From NCBI GenBank assembly GCA_949775045.1, contig OX459104.1, forward strand, positions 2,706,429 through 2,770,428: a stretch of DNA of 64,000 nt, written 5' to 3'. Under the pieces are notes generated by a model. The model had not been told where the DNA came from. It saw only the letters and a program-made list of their open reading frames with translations, and searched no databases. Below are positions 1-22,996 of the stretch, one piece after another. The stretch is from Metridium senile (Eukaryota; Cnidaria; Anthozoa; Actiniaria; Metridiidae). A program made the position numbers and the translations under genes. Each line of letters starts with the position of its first letter. Positions within the stretch are counted from its first letter, which is position 1.

Positions 1-342
1 TCTAGTAACAGTTACTAGCGAGTGCGTTACAGATAAGAGTATAATCCTCCTATCGAGTTACTGTTAATTGCATCAATACGTCGGAACTGTCTCATATCAC
101 AGGAATCCCGATGCAAACATAATATAGCGTATTATTAGGGTAAATAAAGAGAGAGAAAAAAGAAAAGAAACAACAAAAAGCCGGGCTCCCTGTGAAAAAG
201 ACTCTAGTTTCACGTTATCCATCACTGCTGTACTATTTGTTAAAAGGCGCATTTGCACAGAGCCTTGATTTGTTGTTAAAATATCCACAACTCCAAGCAA
301 AGCATGAAAAAATAACAATAGAAAACACATTTGAATTTACTC

Positions 343-662
343 CAGGGTTCGTACAGAATCCTCAGAGAAAATTTCAAAAACTTTTCCAAAACTTTTTCAA
401 AGCCTATTACTCAAAATTCCAAAACCACACAAGCGAAAAGTACACTTATGATTGCGGCAGGCAAAAAAATCATCAGCCATTTTTTAATTACAACGAAAAC
501 AGTTCTTTGCAAGGTAGGAGCTGGACAACCGACAAAAAATTCATAACTTTTCCATATCCCAGCAGGTGAAAAAGGAATTTTCCAAAACTTTCCAGGTCCT
601 GGAAAAATGCATTACCAATTTCCAAAACTTTCCAAGACTTTCCAAAACCCGTACAAACCCTG
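343..662. mobile_element. hAT-like MITE, CAGGGTTCGTAC family, copy 1
   Basis: Begins CAGGGTTCGTACAGAATCC and ends CCCGTACAAACCCTG. The interior is rich in TTTTCCAAAACTTTTCC-type runs. It is an inverted relative of 1858-2194. Confidence 0.65.
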
Positions 663-1246
663 TTACTCTGAATTGAGGCTATCCCTGTTCAAAGGCTCCT
701 TTTGTCAAATAGTTCTCCAGTGATAGATAACATGAAACTAGTCTATTACAGTGTGACTACTTCAGCCAAGGCCACCAAAACAAATTTCAAAAAGAATTTT
801 TGAGATCATTCAAACAGACTAAGATTTTTCTTTTTCGTTTACAATTTATAATGGAAATTACATTAAGATTCTATTGTTCGTATTCTTGATCTTGCTACTA
901 CTTTTTCTCCTTTGAGAGAAGGAAGAGTGGGGCTCACCCCCTCCCCCCCTCATTTTTTTCACTCCCAGTCCCAGTCTCTCTTTTCGGTTCGCTTTTAAAA
1001 AAGGAAGCCCAAAAGAAAAAAAAGTTGCCTGCGGAGGAGGCTAGATCGTGATTGGATAATTATGTTTTGGTGGCCTTGGTTGAAGTGATGCACCAGTTAA
1101 AATTCTCAATTTGACTGATTCAATTTTTTGATAAAAATGATAATAATATTGATTGATACAATAGGTATAATATGAATATATTTGAAATCTCTGTCATTTA
1201 AATTTCTATAAAATTAATTTACAATAATCTCTGTTGGAAACCTTTG

Positions 1247-11814
<10,568 letters not shown>

Positions 11815-12142
11815 GTGACGCGCTGTTTAATGAACGAGAAGAACTGGGTTTAGAACATGGAAGCGAGGTTCATAAACATTCAAGATGGCGACTGTGGACG
11901 TGGATTTAATTTAGAAAGTGAATTCACTCTCCAATATCACACCTTTTTCTCATTTAACTAGCATTTTTAATTATAATATAAAACATATACATTCTTGCTT
12001 CTATAATCAAGAAACAGAGAGGATTTGACAGCTCCAAGTGGCTTAGTTTTAAAGAAATTGGGGTTAAAAGTGTCGACGATTTTAGACTCAAAATGTACAA
12101 GTTTATGTGTGTATGACAGCTTCGTTTTGTAATGAATAAGTA
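11815..12142. promoter_or_regulatory. Bidirectional promoter between KIAA0930 homolog and GCC1
   Basis: The two start codons face away from each other 328 bp apart. The spacer contains a CACGTGAC E-box near 11812, overlapping the KIAA0930 start region, and CAAGATGGCGAC near 11879, which fits the YY1 consensus (AAGATGGCGGC). Both motifs are typical of housekeeping promoters. No TATA box stands out. Transcription starts are not determined. Confidence 0.6.
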
Positions 12143-15100
12143 ATGGAGAAGAAATCCAGGTCTGAGTTGATTAAGATTATTGAGACACAGAGTGACCAGC
12201 TGACTCGATACGAGAAAAGACTTAGAGGTAGGGTTTGTCGTGTTGTTTTTGCATGTTCGAAGGAGAAAAACCACAAGTACACCCATAATTTGATATGACA
12301 ATATTTTAGTTCATTTCATCATTTATTCTTTCATCAATCAATTCACTCATTCATTCATTCATTTATGTATTTATTTATATATTTAATTCGTTAATTCAAC
12401 TATCTAGTTATTCATCCATTTTTCCATTTAATCAATCAATTATTAATTCATTTATCTATTCATTTTTTGATCCATTTATTTATCCATTTATTTATTCATT
12501 CATTTATTCATCAATTTATTAATGCATTTATTCATCCATTTATTCATTCATTTATTCATTTAATCAATCATTTATTCATTCATTTATTCATTCATTCATT
12601 TATTCATCCATTTATTCATCCATTTATTTATTAATTTATTCATCCATTTATTCATTCATTTATTAATCCATTTTTTTCAGATGTTGTCAGCGCATATAGA
12701 AACCTTGTCAAAGAAAAAGAAGCCCTAGATGCCAGTGTTAAAGTATTAACATCACCCCAACAAGAACAACTCCCTAAAATACCAACAAAACACACCAAGA
12801 AAAAGCAACATTCTGAACCAGAAAAGTCCAAAGACCAACAACCTGAAAACAAAATAACACCTCCTGTTGCTGAACAAGCTGGCGAAACAAGCACTGAAAG
12901 TCAGGGAATTGTTTCAGCAGAAACTTGTGATCACCCATTGAAAGAACACGGTGTTACAGACAAACAAAACGAGAATGAAAAAGAGAAAAATGAAGATGAG
13001 GAACCAAATGAAAGGGAAGAAACAGTTGATAGTAATGATGAGGGTGATGACGATGGTGGAAGTGATGAAAGTGCGGAGATTACATCATTGAAAGATAAAC
13101 TATCAACTTTGTCATCAACACTTCAGACAGTTATGGAACAGAAATCAATTATGGAGTCCAACTACCAGGCGGACAAGAGAAAAATGATGGTAATTAATAA
13201 AGTAAAGCAATAACTATGACTTGTCATAGAAAATGTGCTACCTGTGTTGTATGCACTGCCATCAATATTAGCTTGATATGCAAAAGTTTAACAACCATTA
13301 ATGTAAACAAAAAATACATCTTTTCCAGATGGTTACCCTTCAGTTATTGACAATACTATTTGATTATACTTAGTAATGTTTTTTGCTTGGTTTAACAGCA
13401 AGAATTTGAGACAAAACAGAAAGACTTACAGCAAGAAAAAGAAGCTTTGGGATTAAATGTGGATGAGTTAGAGGTCCAACTGAAAGAGGTAGACATAACA
13501 ATTTATAACAATGATGATGTTGATAATGATGATAATATTGTTCTAGATTGACCAATGATAATGATCATGATAAAAGTTGTATTGATTGTAATGATTGTAA
13601 TAATTATGATGATAATTGTGGGTAGTTATGAACTGTAAATCTGGATAACAAATGACCATCGTACATTCTTCTTTCCAGTCCAAACAAAGGATGCGTCAAG
13701 AACAACAATCAAGAGAAGAAGAAGAAAACAACAACATGCTAATGCTACGAGAACTCCAAGTCCTACTCTCCAAAGAACGCACCGCTAGAGAAGAACTTGA
13801 CCAACAACTTGACGAAGCACAGGAGAAGCTCACTTCAACTAAATCCATCCCAAAGAGCAAAGCATTAGAATATGAGGAATGTATAACAAGCTTAAAAGAT
13901 GAGCTTCTTGTAATTCAAAGTAGACTTGCTAATACTGAAGAGAATGCTTCAAAGCCTTCGCCGTTCCTACTGAGACTACAGGAGGAGATGGAGGATTTGA
14001 AGAAGGAGAATGTTGAAGCGTTAGTTAGGGAACAGAAGAGGGCTAATGATGCTGAGGAGAGATTGAAGATTTTAGCTAGTGTGGAAGAGAGTAGAGTTTC
14101 TGATCTAGGTAATTATCTTTCCTTTTTCTTTTTTTACATTTTGTTTTTTCGTTTCTTTGTGTATACACCCACTTGCAAGAACTTTGCCCTGACTTAATAT
14201 TAATTAAAAGACAAAAGAAGATCACTCAAGCTGAACTCTTTCTTTTGTTTGTTTCTAACTAGATTACTAATGTTCCCTTTTTCAAGTGACAACGTTTTTG
14301 CAATTAGGTGTATCTTTTTTGCCTAATTATTATATTTTATTTTACTACATGTTTGTTCATATATTTATTCATCTGTCCATTAGTAGAACTCCATTTGTTA
14401 AACTAATAATTCATTTGCATGCTCTGAATCCATTTATTCATCCATTCATTTATTTATTTATTTATTTCACTTTGCCATTTATCCATCCATTTATTCATCC
14501 ATTCATTTATTTATTTATTTATTTCACTTTGCCATTTATTCATCCATTCATTTATTTATTTATTTATTTCACTTTGCCTTCCACCTTTGCTTGTTTCCTT
14601 CCCTCCGCCTCGTTGGAGGGGCCCGCCTCGTTGGGACCATGAGTCTGTTAGTATGTTCCCTCACCGTTTACAATTGTAGTTTTTTTTCTTAGTTTGTATT
14701 CATTGTTTGTACATTGTTCTCGGTGAAATCCTTTAAATAAAACTATTCTATTATACACCGCCACTGCAACATTCCCTTCAATATTTCAGAAAACAAACTA
14801 TCTGAACTCTCTGAAGTCGTCGGTCACTACGAAAAGCTAAAGTTCCAAGACCAACTAGTCATCCAACGACTTAAAGAACGGCTACAACAGCTAGATGTCG
14901 AAAACACCGCTCTTTCACAACACAGCCCGACAACTGAAGTACAAGATAACAGGTGTATGGACACGGAGATGGAATCGTTAAGAGAACATGTGAATAAGCT
15001 GAAGGGGGCGCTGAAGTACGCGATTGAGAACTCGGGGATTACTATAGAAGGAGGTAAGAAGTGAATGGTGGAAGATAAGGAGTGGAGAGGGAAACTAAAG

Positions 15101-18100
15101 GGGTGGAGATCTAGAGGGAGAAGGAAGCTAAGGAGTCGGGAGAAGAGGAATGGAGGAGAGACCATGACGAGCTTAGGACGACTTCAGATTTCTCAGCAGG
15201 GACTATGTGATATCACTTTAATCTCATTTAGATATTTACATTTGAAGTGTATTTCTTGACAGGAGGTTGTCATTAAAGTCAAAAGTTCTATAAGATTAAA
15301 CTGAAATATTAGCTCAGTTATAAGCATGACAAAATTCCCGCCAAAACCCTCTATGTATTCGTCGATCGTAGAGGCAAGATGATGGTCGACTAGAGACGTG
15401 TTTGGCTGTCTTCTTAGGGTTATTGGATCCAAACTAGAACTTGAAAGATGATGGTATCCACTTGTTATTGATATTTATGTAGTTATAAACTTAGTCGATT
15501 CATAAAATCATGATGATTAGAGCATTTTAGTAGTGAGATCTCAAGAGTTATGGCGGGAAGACGGACAATTCGTGCCACCAACTTTTCAGCGCAAAAATCA
15601 CAGCCATGACGGCCAATTTTGTTTATTATAGTAGCTTATGGGCAATTGTATAATGACAAACAATTGGATTCTGCCCTATTTGATATTTTAAAGAGATATT
15701 GGTTCTAAATCAAAGTGATGTAGATTCATAAATATAATAATTATTTAGTCATGCATCTGCCTGTCTGATTTAGTTGCTTTCTTGGGTATTTGTTTACCTG
15801 TAAGCACTGGTATTAGGCTGGGGCAGGCTCAATATATTCATATATAATAATTTCATATAGTTATCTGCCTGTCTTATTCAGTTGCTTTCTTGGGTATTTA
15901 TTTACCCGAATGCACTGGTATTAGGCTGGGGCAGGCTCAATATATTCATGATATATAATAATTTCATATAGTTATCTGCCTGTCTTATTCAGTTGCTTTC
16001 TTGGGCATTTATTTACCCGAATGCACTGGTATTAGGCTGGGGCAAGCTTAGAATAACTAAAATATATTTGATATACTATAATTTCGTATAATAGTTATCT
16101 GCCTGTCTTATTCAGTTGTTTGCTTGGGTATTTATTTACCTGTAAGCACTGGTATTAGGCTGGGGCAAGCTTAGAATAACTAAAATATATTTGATATACT
16201 ATAATTTCGTATAATAGTTATCTGCCTGTCTTATTCAGTTGTTTGCTTGGGTATTTATTTACCTGTAAGCACTGGTATTTGGCTGGGGCAGGTTTAGAAT
16301 AACTAACGTTAACATATCTTTGATATGCTATAATTTCATATAATATAGATATCTGCCTGTCTGATTCAGCTGTTTGCTTGGGTATTTATTTACCTGTAAG
16401 CGCTGGTATTAGGCTGGGGCAGGCTCATTATATTGATACATAATAATTTCATATAATAGTCTATAATAGTAATCTGCCTGTCTAGTTTAGTTTTACAAAA
16501 TGATTTTTGTCGGTCAATTTACTTTCACAATAATTCTAAAAACACTGCACGCCAAACTGAGTCAATGGAGCAGTGAGTATTAAAAAACAGTTACAATATA
16601 ATAAAGCAAAATAGTTCTAGAAAATAATCCTTTTTTTCACATCCTATGTAACTATTTTTCAGGGAATTATTCACCATTTATCATTGTATCAAATGGTTGT
16701 ATTCTGACCAAGTTCAAAAGCTACGTAAATAGATTTAGTTTTCTTGCTGAATGATATGATGATACTTATGACGCCCCGCCTCGAAGTTGTGGTCATTATC
16801 CGAATGGAGAACGAGAGTTATGTTACACGATCTATTGTTTTTATGAGCTTGGCACCCCACAGATTAGGGCATATTTTCTGCCCTAATCTGTGGGATACCA
16901 AAATCCAAAGTCGTCCTAAGCTCGTCATGGAGGGGAGACGAGTGGAGAGAAGAGAAAAGAAGAGAAAAAGAAAGAAGAGAAGAAAAGAGAAGAGAATAGA
17001 AGGTAAGAGAATAGAATAGAAGGTAAGAGAAGGTAAGAGAAGAGAAGAGGAGAAAAGAGAAGAGGAGAGAAGAGAAGAGAAGAGGAGGGAAGAGTAGAAA
17101 AGAGATGAAAAGAGAAGAGAAGAGAAAAGCGAAGCAAGTAGAGAGCAGATGTAAAGCTTGCAATCCAGAGCAGGTTTTCCATACAAATCATTATAAAATA
17201 TTGAATTTTTAATTTAATGCCATTTCCCTCGTGTTACATTTTATGAGCTGATATTTCGCCTTCTTACTAATGTTGAAGTGCTCTTTTCATTTCTGATGTT
17301 CATTTTGACACAGCTGTTAGATTTAAAAGGGGTAGGATCACGTGACCTATTGTTGCAAAAGGCCTATTATGTGAATGGCATTTATATTATTGTTTTTACA
17401 AAGATCTTGAAGGGCTCTCCAAATCAGAACTCGACTCCATCTTAAACTCCGACCCAACACACAAAGCATGCCAGCAAGAGCTAAGGCAACTTAAAGATGA
17501 ATTCGAACTATACAAATCAAGAACAAGCGGCCTACACAAGAACAAATCGTTCAAAGACCTCACAACACAGCTCGACAACCTAGACAAGTTGAAAAACAGG
17601 AATAACAAGTTAGAAAAACGGATTTTGGAGCTACAAGAGCGACACAAAGAGAAAGAAAACCAGTTAAACGAGAAAATTTCCCAACTAGAAAACGAGCTGA
17701 AAACATCAGTAGAACGTTTAACTGAGGAGAACGAAAATCAAGAAGCGATGTTTCAGCAAAAACTGGCCGAACTTGAAAAACAGGTTTTAAAACAAAGAGA
17801 GCGAACTATTGAGCTTTTAGCTGAGAAAGACGATGAAATCAATTGTCTAAGAACTAGAAGTCCTAGTGCAAGCCCCTCAGGGGTAGGGACAGCAGCGTTT
17901 TCGTACCCTAGGAAGTACCTTGATCCCCAACTTATGCAACCAATTCAGGAGTCTGAGCAAGTGGACGGTGGTGAATCTGTTGAAGGAACCAATGCAGCTG
18001 TATTGCAGTTGATTACAAGACAAACCGGCGTAAGTGAAATGTAGACCTACTTTTCCTCCCCGAATTCCGAGGAAAACGAGAGAAAAATTGACGAGCGGGG

Positions 18101-20992
18101 ATTGAGGGCAAGAAGGGGAGGGGCGGAAAATGGAGAAGGGAGGGAAAAGTAGAGACGGTTCGCAGTCTAGTGAAATGAAGCTTTTTTCTTTCATACCTTG
18201 CTTCATTCATTTGTTTTATATTGATCCATTTGCTCTTTCATTTGGGCTTTTATTCATTCATTCATTTATTGAGGCATATATCCATTCACTCATTCATTCT
18301 TTCAATCATTCATTCACTCGTTCATCTATTTATTTATTCTTTCTTTCATACATATATACATCTATCCATTTATGAAGTCATTAATTCATACATTCTTTTA
18401 TTTTTTCCGTCAATTCATTCATTCATTCATTTATCCACCCATTCATTCATTCAGTCATCCATTTATTCATTCATTAATTCATCCATTTATTTATTCATTC
18501 ATTCATTCATCCACCAATTCATTCATCCATCCATCCATTCATTTATTCATCCATCCATCCATCCATCCATCCATCCATCCATCCATCCATTCATTCATTC
18601 ATTCATCCATCCATCCATCCATCCATTCATTCATTCATTCATCCATCCATCCATCCATCCATCCATCCATCCATTCATTCATTCATTCATTCATTCATTA
18701 ATCCATCCATTCATCCATCCATCCATCCATTCATTTATTCATTCACCCATCCATTCATTCATCCATCCATCGATCCATTCATTTATTTAATTTTTCACCC
18801 ATTCATTCATCCATTCATCAATTTATTTATTCATCAGTTATCGAACAGTGAAGGAGTTTTGATTCACTTCGCCCAACAACAAGCAAGACGAAAAACAGAG
18901 AACGCAGCTTTGCGAAGACAGAAGATAGAGATAGAAGAGGAGATGAGAGATATGTCAATTAGGTTAGATACCCCCCCCCCCCCCCTCTCCCCCTTAGATA
19001 AAGGGGTAATCCAGCACCAAATGGAAAGATCATTTAAGATTGGTTTAAAAAAATAGTCTTTCCAAAAAATAGTCCTCTTCACGCTTCCCTGCGCCATCTT
19101 GAAAGGTAGCCGGGCCTTTGCATCAAAGCGAGACCAACGTTGAGCTTGCAATGACAGAGACACTTGAATAATTATCCTGCAAGATGTTAAAAGGTCTCTA
19201 TCATTGCAAGTTCAACGTTCATCTCGCTTCGATGTATCTTTCAAGATGGCGCAGGGAACTGTGAAGGGGATGCTGGTTTACTGGCATACATTCTAATCGA
19301 TCTAACTATACAACATCTGTTTAATTGAACTGAATTAATTTAAACGTTGTCAATAATGATGACGATGATAGTGATGTTGATGTTGATGATGATGACGAGG
19401 ATGTTATTCTTCTATACAGGGAGTCAAAGCATGAGCAGCAGTGCGAAACACTGAAGGAAGAAATCCGTAAACTAGAAAGAGACCGGTAAGTCAAAACACT
19501 AAAACCATGAAATAAGATGATGGGCTGTTAGGCCCGAAAGCTTGGAAAATAAAAAAAACATTTTGGTTGAAGCAACGTTATACTATGAATGAAAAACCAA
19601 CCAACAAAGAAATGTTAAACTTAAGAACAAAATAGTTACTAACTAATAGTTTTTATTTACCGAAACATCGTTTACGTAAACAAAAGACGGAAACAATACC
19701 ACGTTCCATGTTTACTTGTCTTTGATAGTGGCTAAAATTTACTCAAAAAGACTATAAGTATTGCACAGTAGAAATTGAAATAGTCTCCTTCACAGTTCCC
19801 TGCGCCATCTTGAAAGGAGCCGGGCCTTTACATCGAAGCGAGACCAACGTTGAGCTTGCAATGATAGAGACACGTGAATAATTCTCCCGCAAGGTGTTAA
19901 AAGGTCTGTATCATTGCAAGCTCAACGTTCGCCTCACTTCGATGCAAATCCCGCCGCTACCGATGGCGCATAGAACCGTGAAGGGGACTGCTTGACTATA
20001 TACGCGACAAGAGCTGCGATTTCAATGGCGATTTTATCGCAGCTTTGTCGCCGCAATTTCGAATACGCTCGAATTTAGGAGACAGAAAGTCGCCGAAAAT
20101 TGCACTAATTTTCGAGCATGTTCAAAGTAGCGTGGACAAATCTGCGATAAAACCGCCATTGAAATCGCAGCTCTTGACGCGCGACAAAATTGGTAGTGTA
20201 AATGGGCCTTAATATTCCTACAGTTCTAGAGAAAGCGCGAACCTCGAATACCTCAAGAATATTGTTCTTCGCTTTATGCTATCCACGAGTTACTCTGTCA
20301 AAGACCAGATGATTATTGCCATATCAACTATTCTAGAATTTAGTCCTAAAGAGGTATGCATAAATTATAGTGATGATGATGATGATGATGATGATGGTAA
20401 TGATGATTATGATGATGATGATGATGTTTTTAATGAAGATGATGATGATGATGATTGTGATGATGATTGTGAAGATGATGATGATGATTATGATGATGAT
20501 GGTGCTGCTGCTGCTGATGATGATGATGTTTTTAATGAAGATCATGATAATGTTGATAAGTTGTTGTAGAAGTTGTGAAGATAAAAGTGAAGAAGATAAT
20601 TTAAATGATGATAATGTTGATGATCATGATGGTGGTGGTAATGATGGCTAATGATGATAATGTTGTTGATGATGATAATATAGTGATATTCATGCCATGG
20701 CAATGATGTTGATGATGATGATATGTCCATGATAATGATGACGATGATCATGTTGGTAATAACGTTGTTGTTGCTGGATGATGATGGTGATGATGATGAC
20801 GGTAATGAATATAATCGTGACAATGATGATGATGATGATGCTTATAATGTTGTTGATGATAATGGATGGTGGTGGTAGTGGTGATGATGATGATGATGAT
20901 GATGATGAATATAATCATAACGATGATGGTGATAATGATGATGGTGATGATGATGATGATGATGATGATGAATATAATCATAACGATGATGG

Positions 20993-21041
<49 letters not shown>

Positions 21042-21154
21042 TATAAACATAACGATGATGGTGAAGATGATGATGATGATGATGATGAATATAATCATAA
21101 CGATGATGGTGAAGATGATGATGATGATGATGAGTATAATCATAACGATGATGG

Positions 21155-21194
<40 letters not shown>

Positions 21195-21310
21195 TATAAA
21201 CATAACGATGATGGTGAAGATGATGATGATGATGATGATGAATATAATCATAACGATGATGGTGAAGATGATGATGATGATGATGATGAATATAATCATA
21301 ACGATGATGG

Positions 21311-21353
<43 letters not shown>

Positions 21354-21436
21354 TATAAACATAACGATGATGGTGAAGATGATGATGATGATGATGATGA
21401 TGATGGTGGTGGTGAATATAATCATAACGATGATGG

Positions 21437-21473
<37 letters not shown>

Positions 21474-21813
21474 TATAATCATAACGATGATGGTGATGGT
21501 GATAATAAATGTTTATGAAGGAGTAAAAGGTAATCACGGCCCCTTCATGAACGTATCATATTCATCATATACACAGAATCGAAATATGGCGGCCAATTTG
21601 AATAACAATTCTTCTTGACTGTCCAGCCTCGCATACATGTGAAAACTCTATTGTTTTCCAACGTGAACACGAGGCTAGATAGTCAAGAATAATAAGACTA
21701 CGCCATATTTCGATTCTTTCAATTGCTTTTACTAACTGCATGCATGCTTTTTTATATTCCAGCTACAACAAGTACGCAAAACACACGTTGGAGGATGGTG
21801 GGGCAATACATAA
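12143..21813 (+). CDS. GCC1: GRIP and coiled-coil domain protein 1 (trans-Golgi golgin)
   Basis: Ten exons: 12143-12227, 12681-13189, 13399-13488, 13679-14108, 14790-15053, 17404-18029, 18838-18962, 19420-19485, 20230-20353, 21763-21813. Phases agree throughout and the total is 2370 nt, i.e. 789 residues, close to the vertebrate protein (about 775). The N terminus ([20 protein letters not shown], then [16 protein letters not shown]) is the conserved GCC1 head. Residues about 29-165 are acidic and low-complexity, followed by long coiled coil through about residue 690. The C terminus [13 protein letters not shown], then ILEFSPKE and a final GGWWGNT is a GRIP domain, with the tyrosine known to contact Arl1-GTP in this family. 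The family tethers vesicles at the trans-Golgi. The acceptor at 17404 (ACAAAG) is weak. Introns contain satellites and MITEs. Confidence 0.92.
12302..12680 (+). repeat. (ATTC)n/(ATTT)n tract in GCC1 intron 1
   Basis: ATTCATTCATTTATTCATCC-type repeats fill the intron and provide the pyrimidine-rich tract before exon 2. Confidence 0.85.
14420..14580 (+). repeat. Tandem ATTTATTTCACTTTGCC repeat and LINE-like 3' tail
   Basis: Three units of about 55 bp (CATTTATTTATTTATTTC, ACTTTGCCATTTATCC). The following 14580-14755, ending AATAAAACTATTCTATTATA, resembles a non-LTR retrotransposon 3' end, but this is not proven. Confidence 0.5.
15162..16931. mobile_element. Element with 22-bp inverted ends carrying a 115-bp satellite core
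   Basis: CCATGACGAGCTTAGGACGA at 15162 is inverted at about 16931 (TCGTCCTAAGCTCGTCATGG). Most of the interior is the tandem array at 15748-16480. It lies in intron 5 of GCC1. Confidence 0.5.
15748..16480 (+). repeat. Tandem array, about 115-bp unit, about 7 copies
   Basis: Each unit holds ATCTGCCTGTCT, TTGGGTATTTATTTACC, CACTGGTATTAGGCTGGGGC and an AT-rich linker with ATAATTTCATATA. Unit length varies slightly in the linker. Confidence 0.85.
16925..17135 (+). repeat. (AGAGA)n purine tract in GCC1 intron 5
   Basis: About 210 bp of AAGAGAAGAGAGAAG-type purine-only sequence; all reverse frames give false Ser/Leu-rich proteins. Confidence 0.85.
18190..18836 (+). repeat. (ATTC)n/(ATCC)n microsatellite in GCC1 intron 6
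   Basis: About 650 bp of ATTCATTC and ATCCATCC runs lie directly before exon 7, whose acceptor CATCAG is at its edge. The long open frames across it are repeat artefacts. Confidence 0.9.
19070..19270. mobile_element. CGCCATCTTGAAAGG foldback MITE, copy 1
   Basis: Inverted arms contain CCCTGCGCCATCTTGAAAGG, TTTGCATCxAAGCGAGAC and GAGCTTGCAATGA. It lies in a GCC1 intron. Four full copies and one partial occur in the window. Confidence 0.75.
19782..19989. mobile_element. CGCCATCTTGAAAGG foldback MITE, copy 2
   Basis: Starts AGTCTCCTTCACAGTTCCC and ends with the inverse AACCGTGAAGGGGACT. The right arm is altered near GCTACCGATGGCG. Confidence 0.75.
20003..20185. mobile_element. Foldback MITE upstream of the GRIP exon
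   Basis: GAGCTGCGATTTCAATGGCG and its inverse form the ends around a TCGCCGCAATTTCG centre. It ends 45 bp before GCC1 exon 9. Confidence 0.65.
20230..21813 (+). CDS. GCC1: GCC1 exons 9-10 encoding the GRIP domain
   Basis: Exon 20230-20353 encodes [16 protein letters not shown] through ILEFSPKE; exon 21763-21813 encodes [16 protein letters not shown] and stop. The intron between them is almost entirely a (GAT)n-rich repeat, so the domain is split by about 1.1 kb of low-complexity DNA. The acceptor choice TTCTAG|A at 20230 is set by phase with exon 8. Confidence 0.85.
20370..21510 (+). repeat. (GAT)n array with interspersed 24-bp unit in last GCC1 intron
   Basis: Long GATGATGAT runs are punctuated about eleven times by GAATATAATCATAACGATGA. 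All frames across it are open, giving spurious poly-D, poly-M and poly-I proteins on both strands. Confidence 0.9.
21574..21717. mobile_element. Foldback MITE in last GCC1 intron
   Basis: AGAATCGAAATATGGCG and its inverse CGCCATATTTCGATTCT are the ends, with an inner CTTGACTGTCCAGCCTCG inverse pair. Confidence 0.65.
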
Positions 21814-22110
21814 CTAATATTAATAGAATTAACCATTTGTTAATTTTTTAAATAATTGTATTATATGTTGGATAGGTATTTAATAATATTAAACTAGCGT
21901 TTTCCATTTAATGATTGTTGAATACCAATCAATTGACAACAACAACAACAACCAACAGCAACAGCAGCAACAACAACAACAACGTTTTATTGCACCTAGA
22001 ATTTGCAAGAGATTACAATTTACAAATACAAAATTACAAGTACAGTAGGTACTGGCCCTAGCCAATAACTAAATATGTGCTAGGACCAATTGATTTCAAT
22101 ACATCACCTA

Positions 22111-22172
22111 GCCTGCGTAGCCAGGCTCCAAGGGGACAGCCCCCTAGGGCTGCTACGCAGACCATACATACA
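22111..22172. mobile_element. AGCCTGCGT microelement, diverged copy
   Basis: AGCCTGCGTAGCCAGGCTCC at the left and GGGCTGCTACGCAGACCAT at the right are inverted, with CCCCTAGGG near the centre. A target duplication is not clear. Confidence 0.45.
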
Positions 22173-22224
22173 TAACCATCAAATTACCAACATTCATTTC
22201 GGTCTTGGCTTGGTGCTTGTTGCT

Positions 22225-22421
22225 AAGGGCCTGGGCAAACGGTTTCAACATTTGCTTCAACATCCGTTCCATTTTGTTGAATGGCAATGTTTAAACTCTT
22301 TCAACATCGATTCAACATGTTTCAACAATGTTGAAAGAGTTTAAAAGCGTTTAAACATTGCCATTCAACAAAATCGAACGGATGTTGAAGCAAATGTTGA
22401 AACCGTTTGACCGGGCCCTTA
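22225..22421. mobile_element. Foldback MITE, GGGCCTGG..CAAACGG family
   Basis: AAGGGCCTGGGCAAACGG, TTCAACATTTGCTTCAACAT and their inverses fill both arms almost completely. Confidence 0.75.
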
Positions 22422-22472
22422 GAGCAAATTTTGTTTGACTGTGTAACGTTCAGTGCCATGTGCCCGGAGGTA

Positions 22473-22736
22473 CTCCCTTTGTCCAAGTGGTAGGGGTGTT
22501 CGGCGGAGGTTTTGAAAACGACCCTATGCACAGATAAAAATAACTGATAAAGCCTTGTCGATTTCTACCCAAACAAAGCAACAAAACAGAGTAAAAATGA
22601 CTCTCACAGGTACGAAATCATGTTACGTAACTGATGTTTGAGCCAAAACCCTAAAAGGACCCTAAAAGGTACGCACAGTACAATATTTTAACCCTAAAAG
22701 GTACGCCGATCACCCCTACCACTTGGACAAAGGGAG
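22473..22736. mobile_element. MITE with CTCCCTTTGTCCAAGTGG ends, copy 1
   Basis: Inverted ends CTCCCTTTGTCCAAGTGGTA and TACCACTTGGACAAAGGGAG; the interior carries several CCCTAAAAGGTACG units. Related to 62353-62666. Confidence 0.75.
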
Positions 22737-22996
22737 AAATCCCCAAGAGGAGAAATCCGGGGCCGACGTGCCTTGCTGTGCCTTGACCGCGTTCGTGCCC
22801 TGAGGTTTTCATAGTCAAACGAAGTTTGCTCTAAGCTGCGACGTTTTTAAAATAAGTCTACGTTCTTGGATAGTGTGAGAGGGGAAGGGTAACTTATACT
22901 TATCGAAGAACAATCAAATTAAAACTATTAGTAATACTAACGAGTGTAAATTTAAAACAAAACAAATAGTGAATATAACTATTAGGTAGTAACGAC

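Noticed and set aside
192..569. 125-residue ORF near the left edge
   Set aside because: Most of it lies in the hAT-like MITE at 343-662 (FQKLFQNFF comes from its TTTTCCAAAACTTTTCC runs).
15740..16490. CRISPR-like regular repeat array
   Set aside because: Adjacent units differ by small changes throughout and there are no unique spacers; it is an ordinary satellite in a eukaryotic intron.
18221..18790. 189-residue [14 protein letters not shown] protein
   Set aside because: Translation of (ATTC)n/(ATCC)n repeat in a GCC1 intron; similar false proteins occur at 14286 and 35417.
20778..21618. Long ORFs of poly-Asp, poly-Met, poly-Ile and Tyr/His on both strands
   Set aside because: They are six-frame readings of a (GAT)n microsatellite inside a GCC1 intron; no frame has codon variety or a conserved domain.
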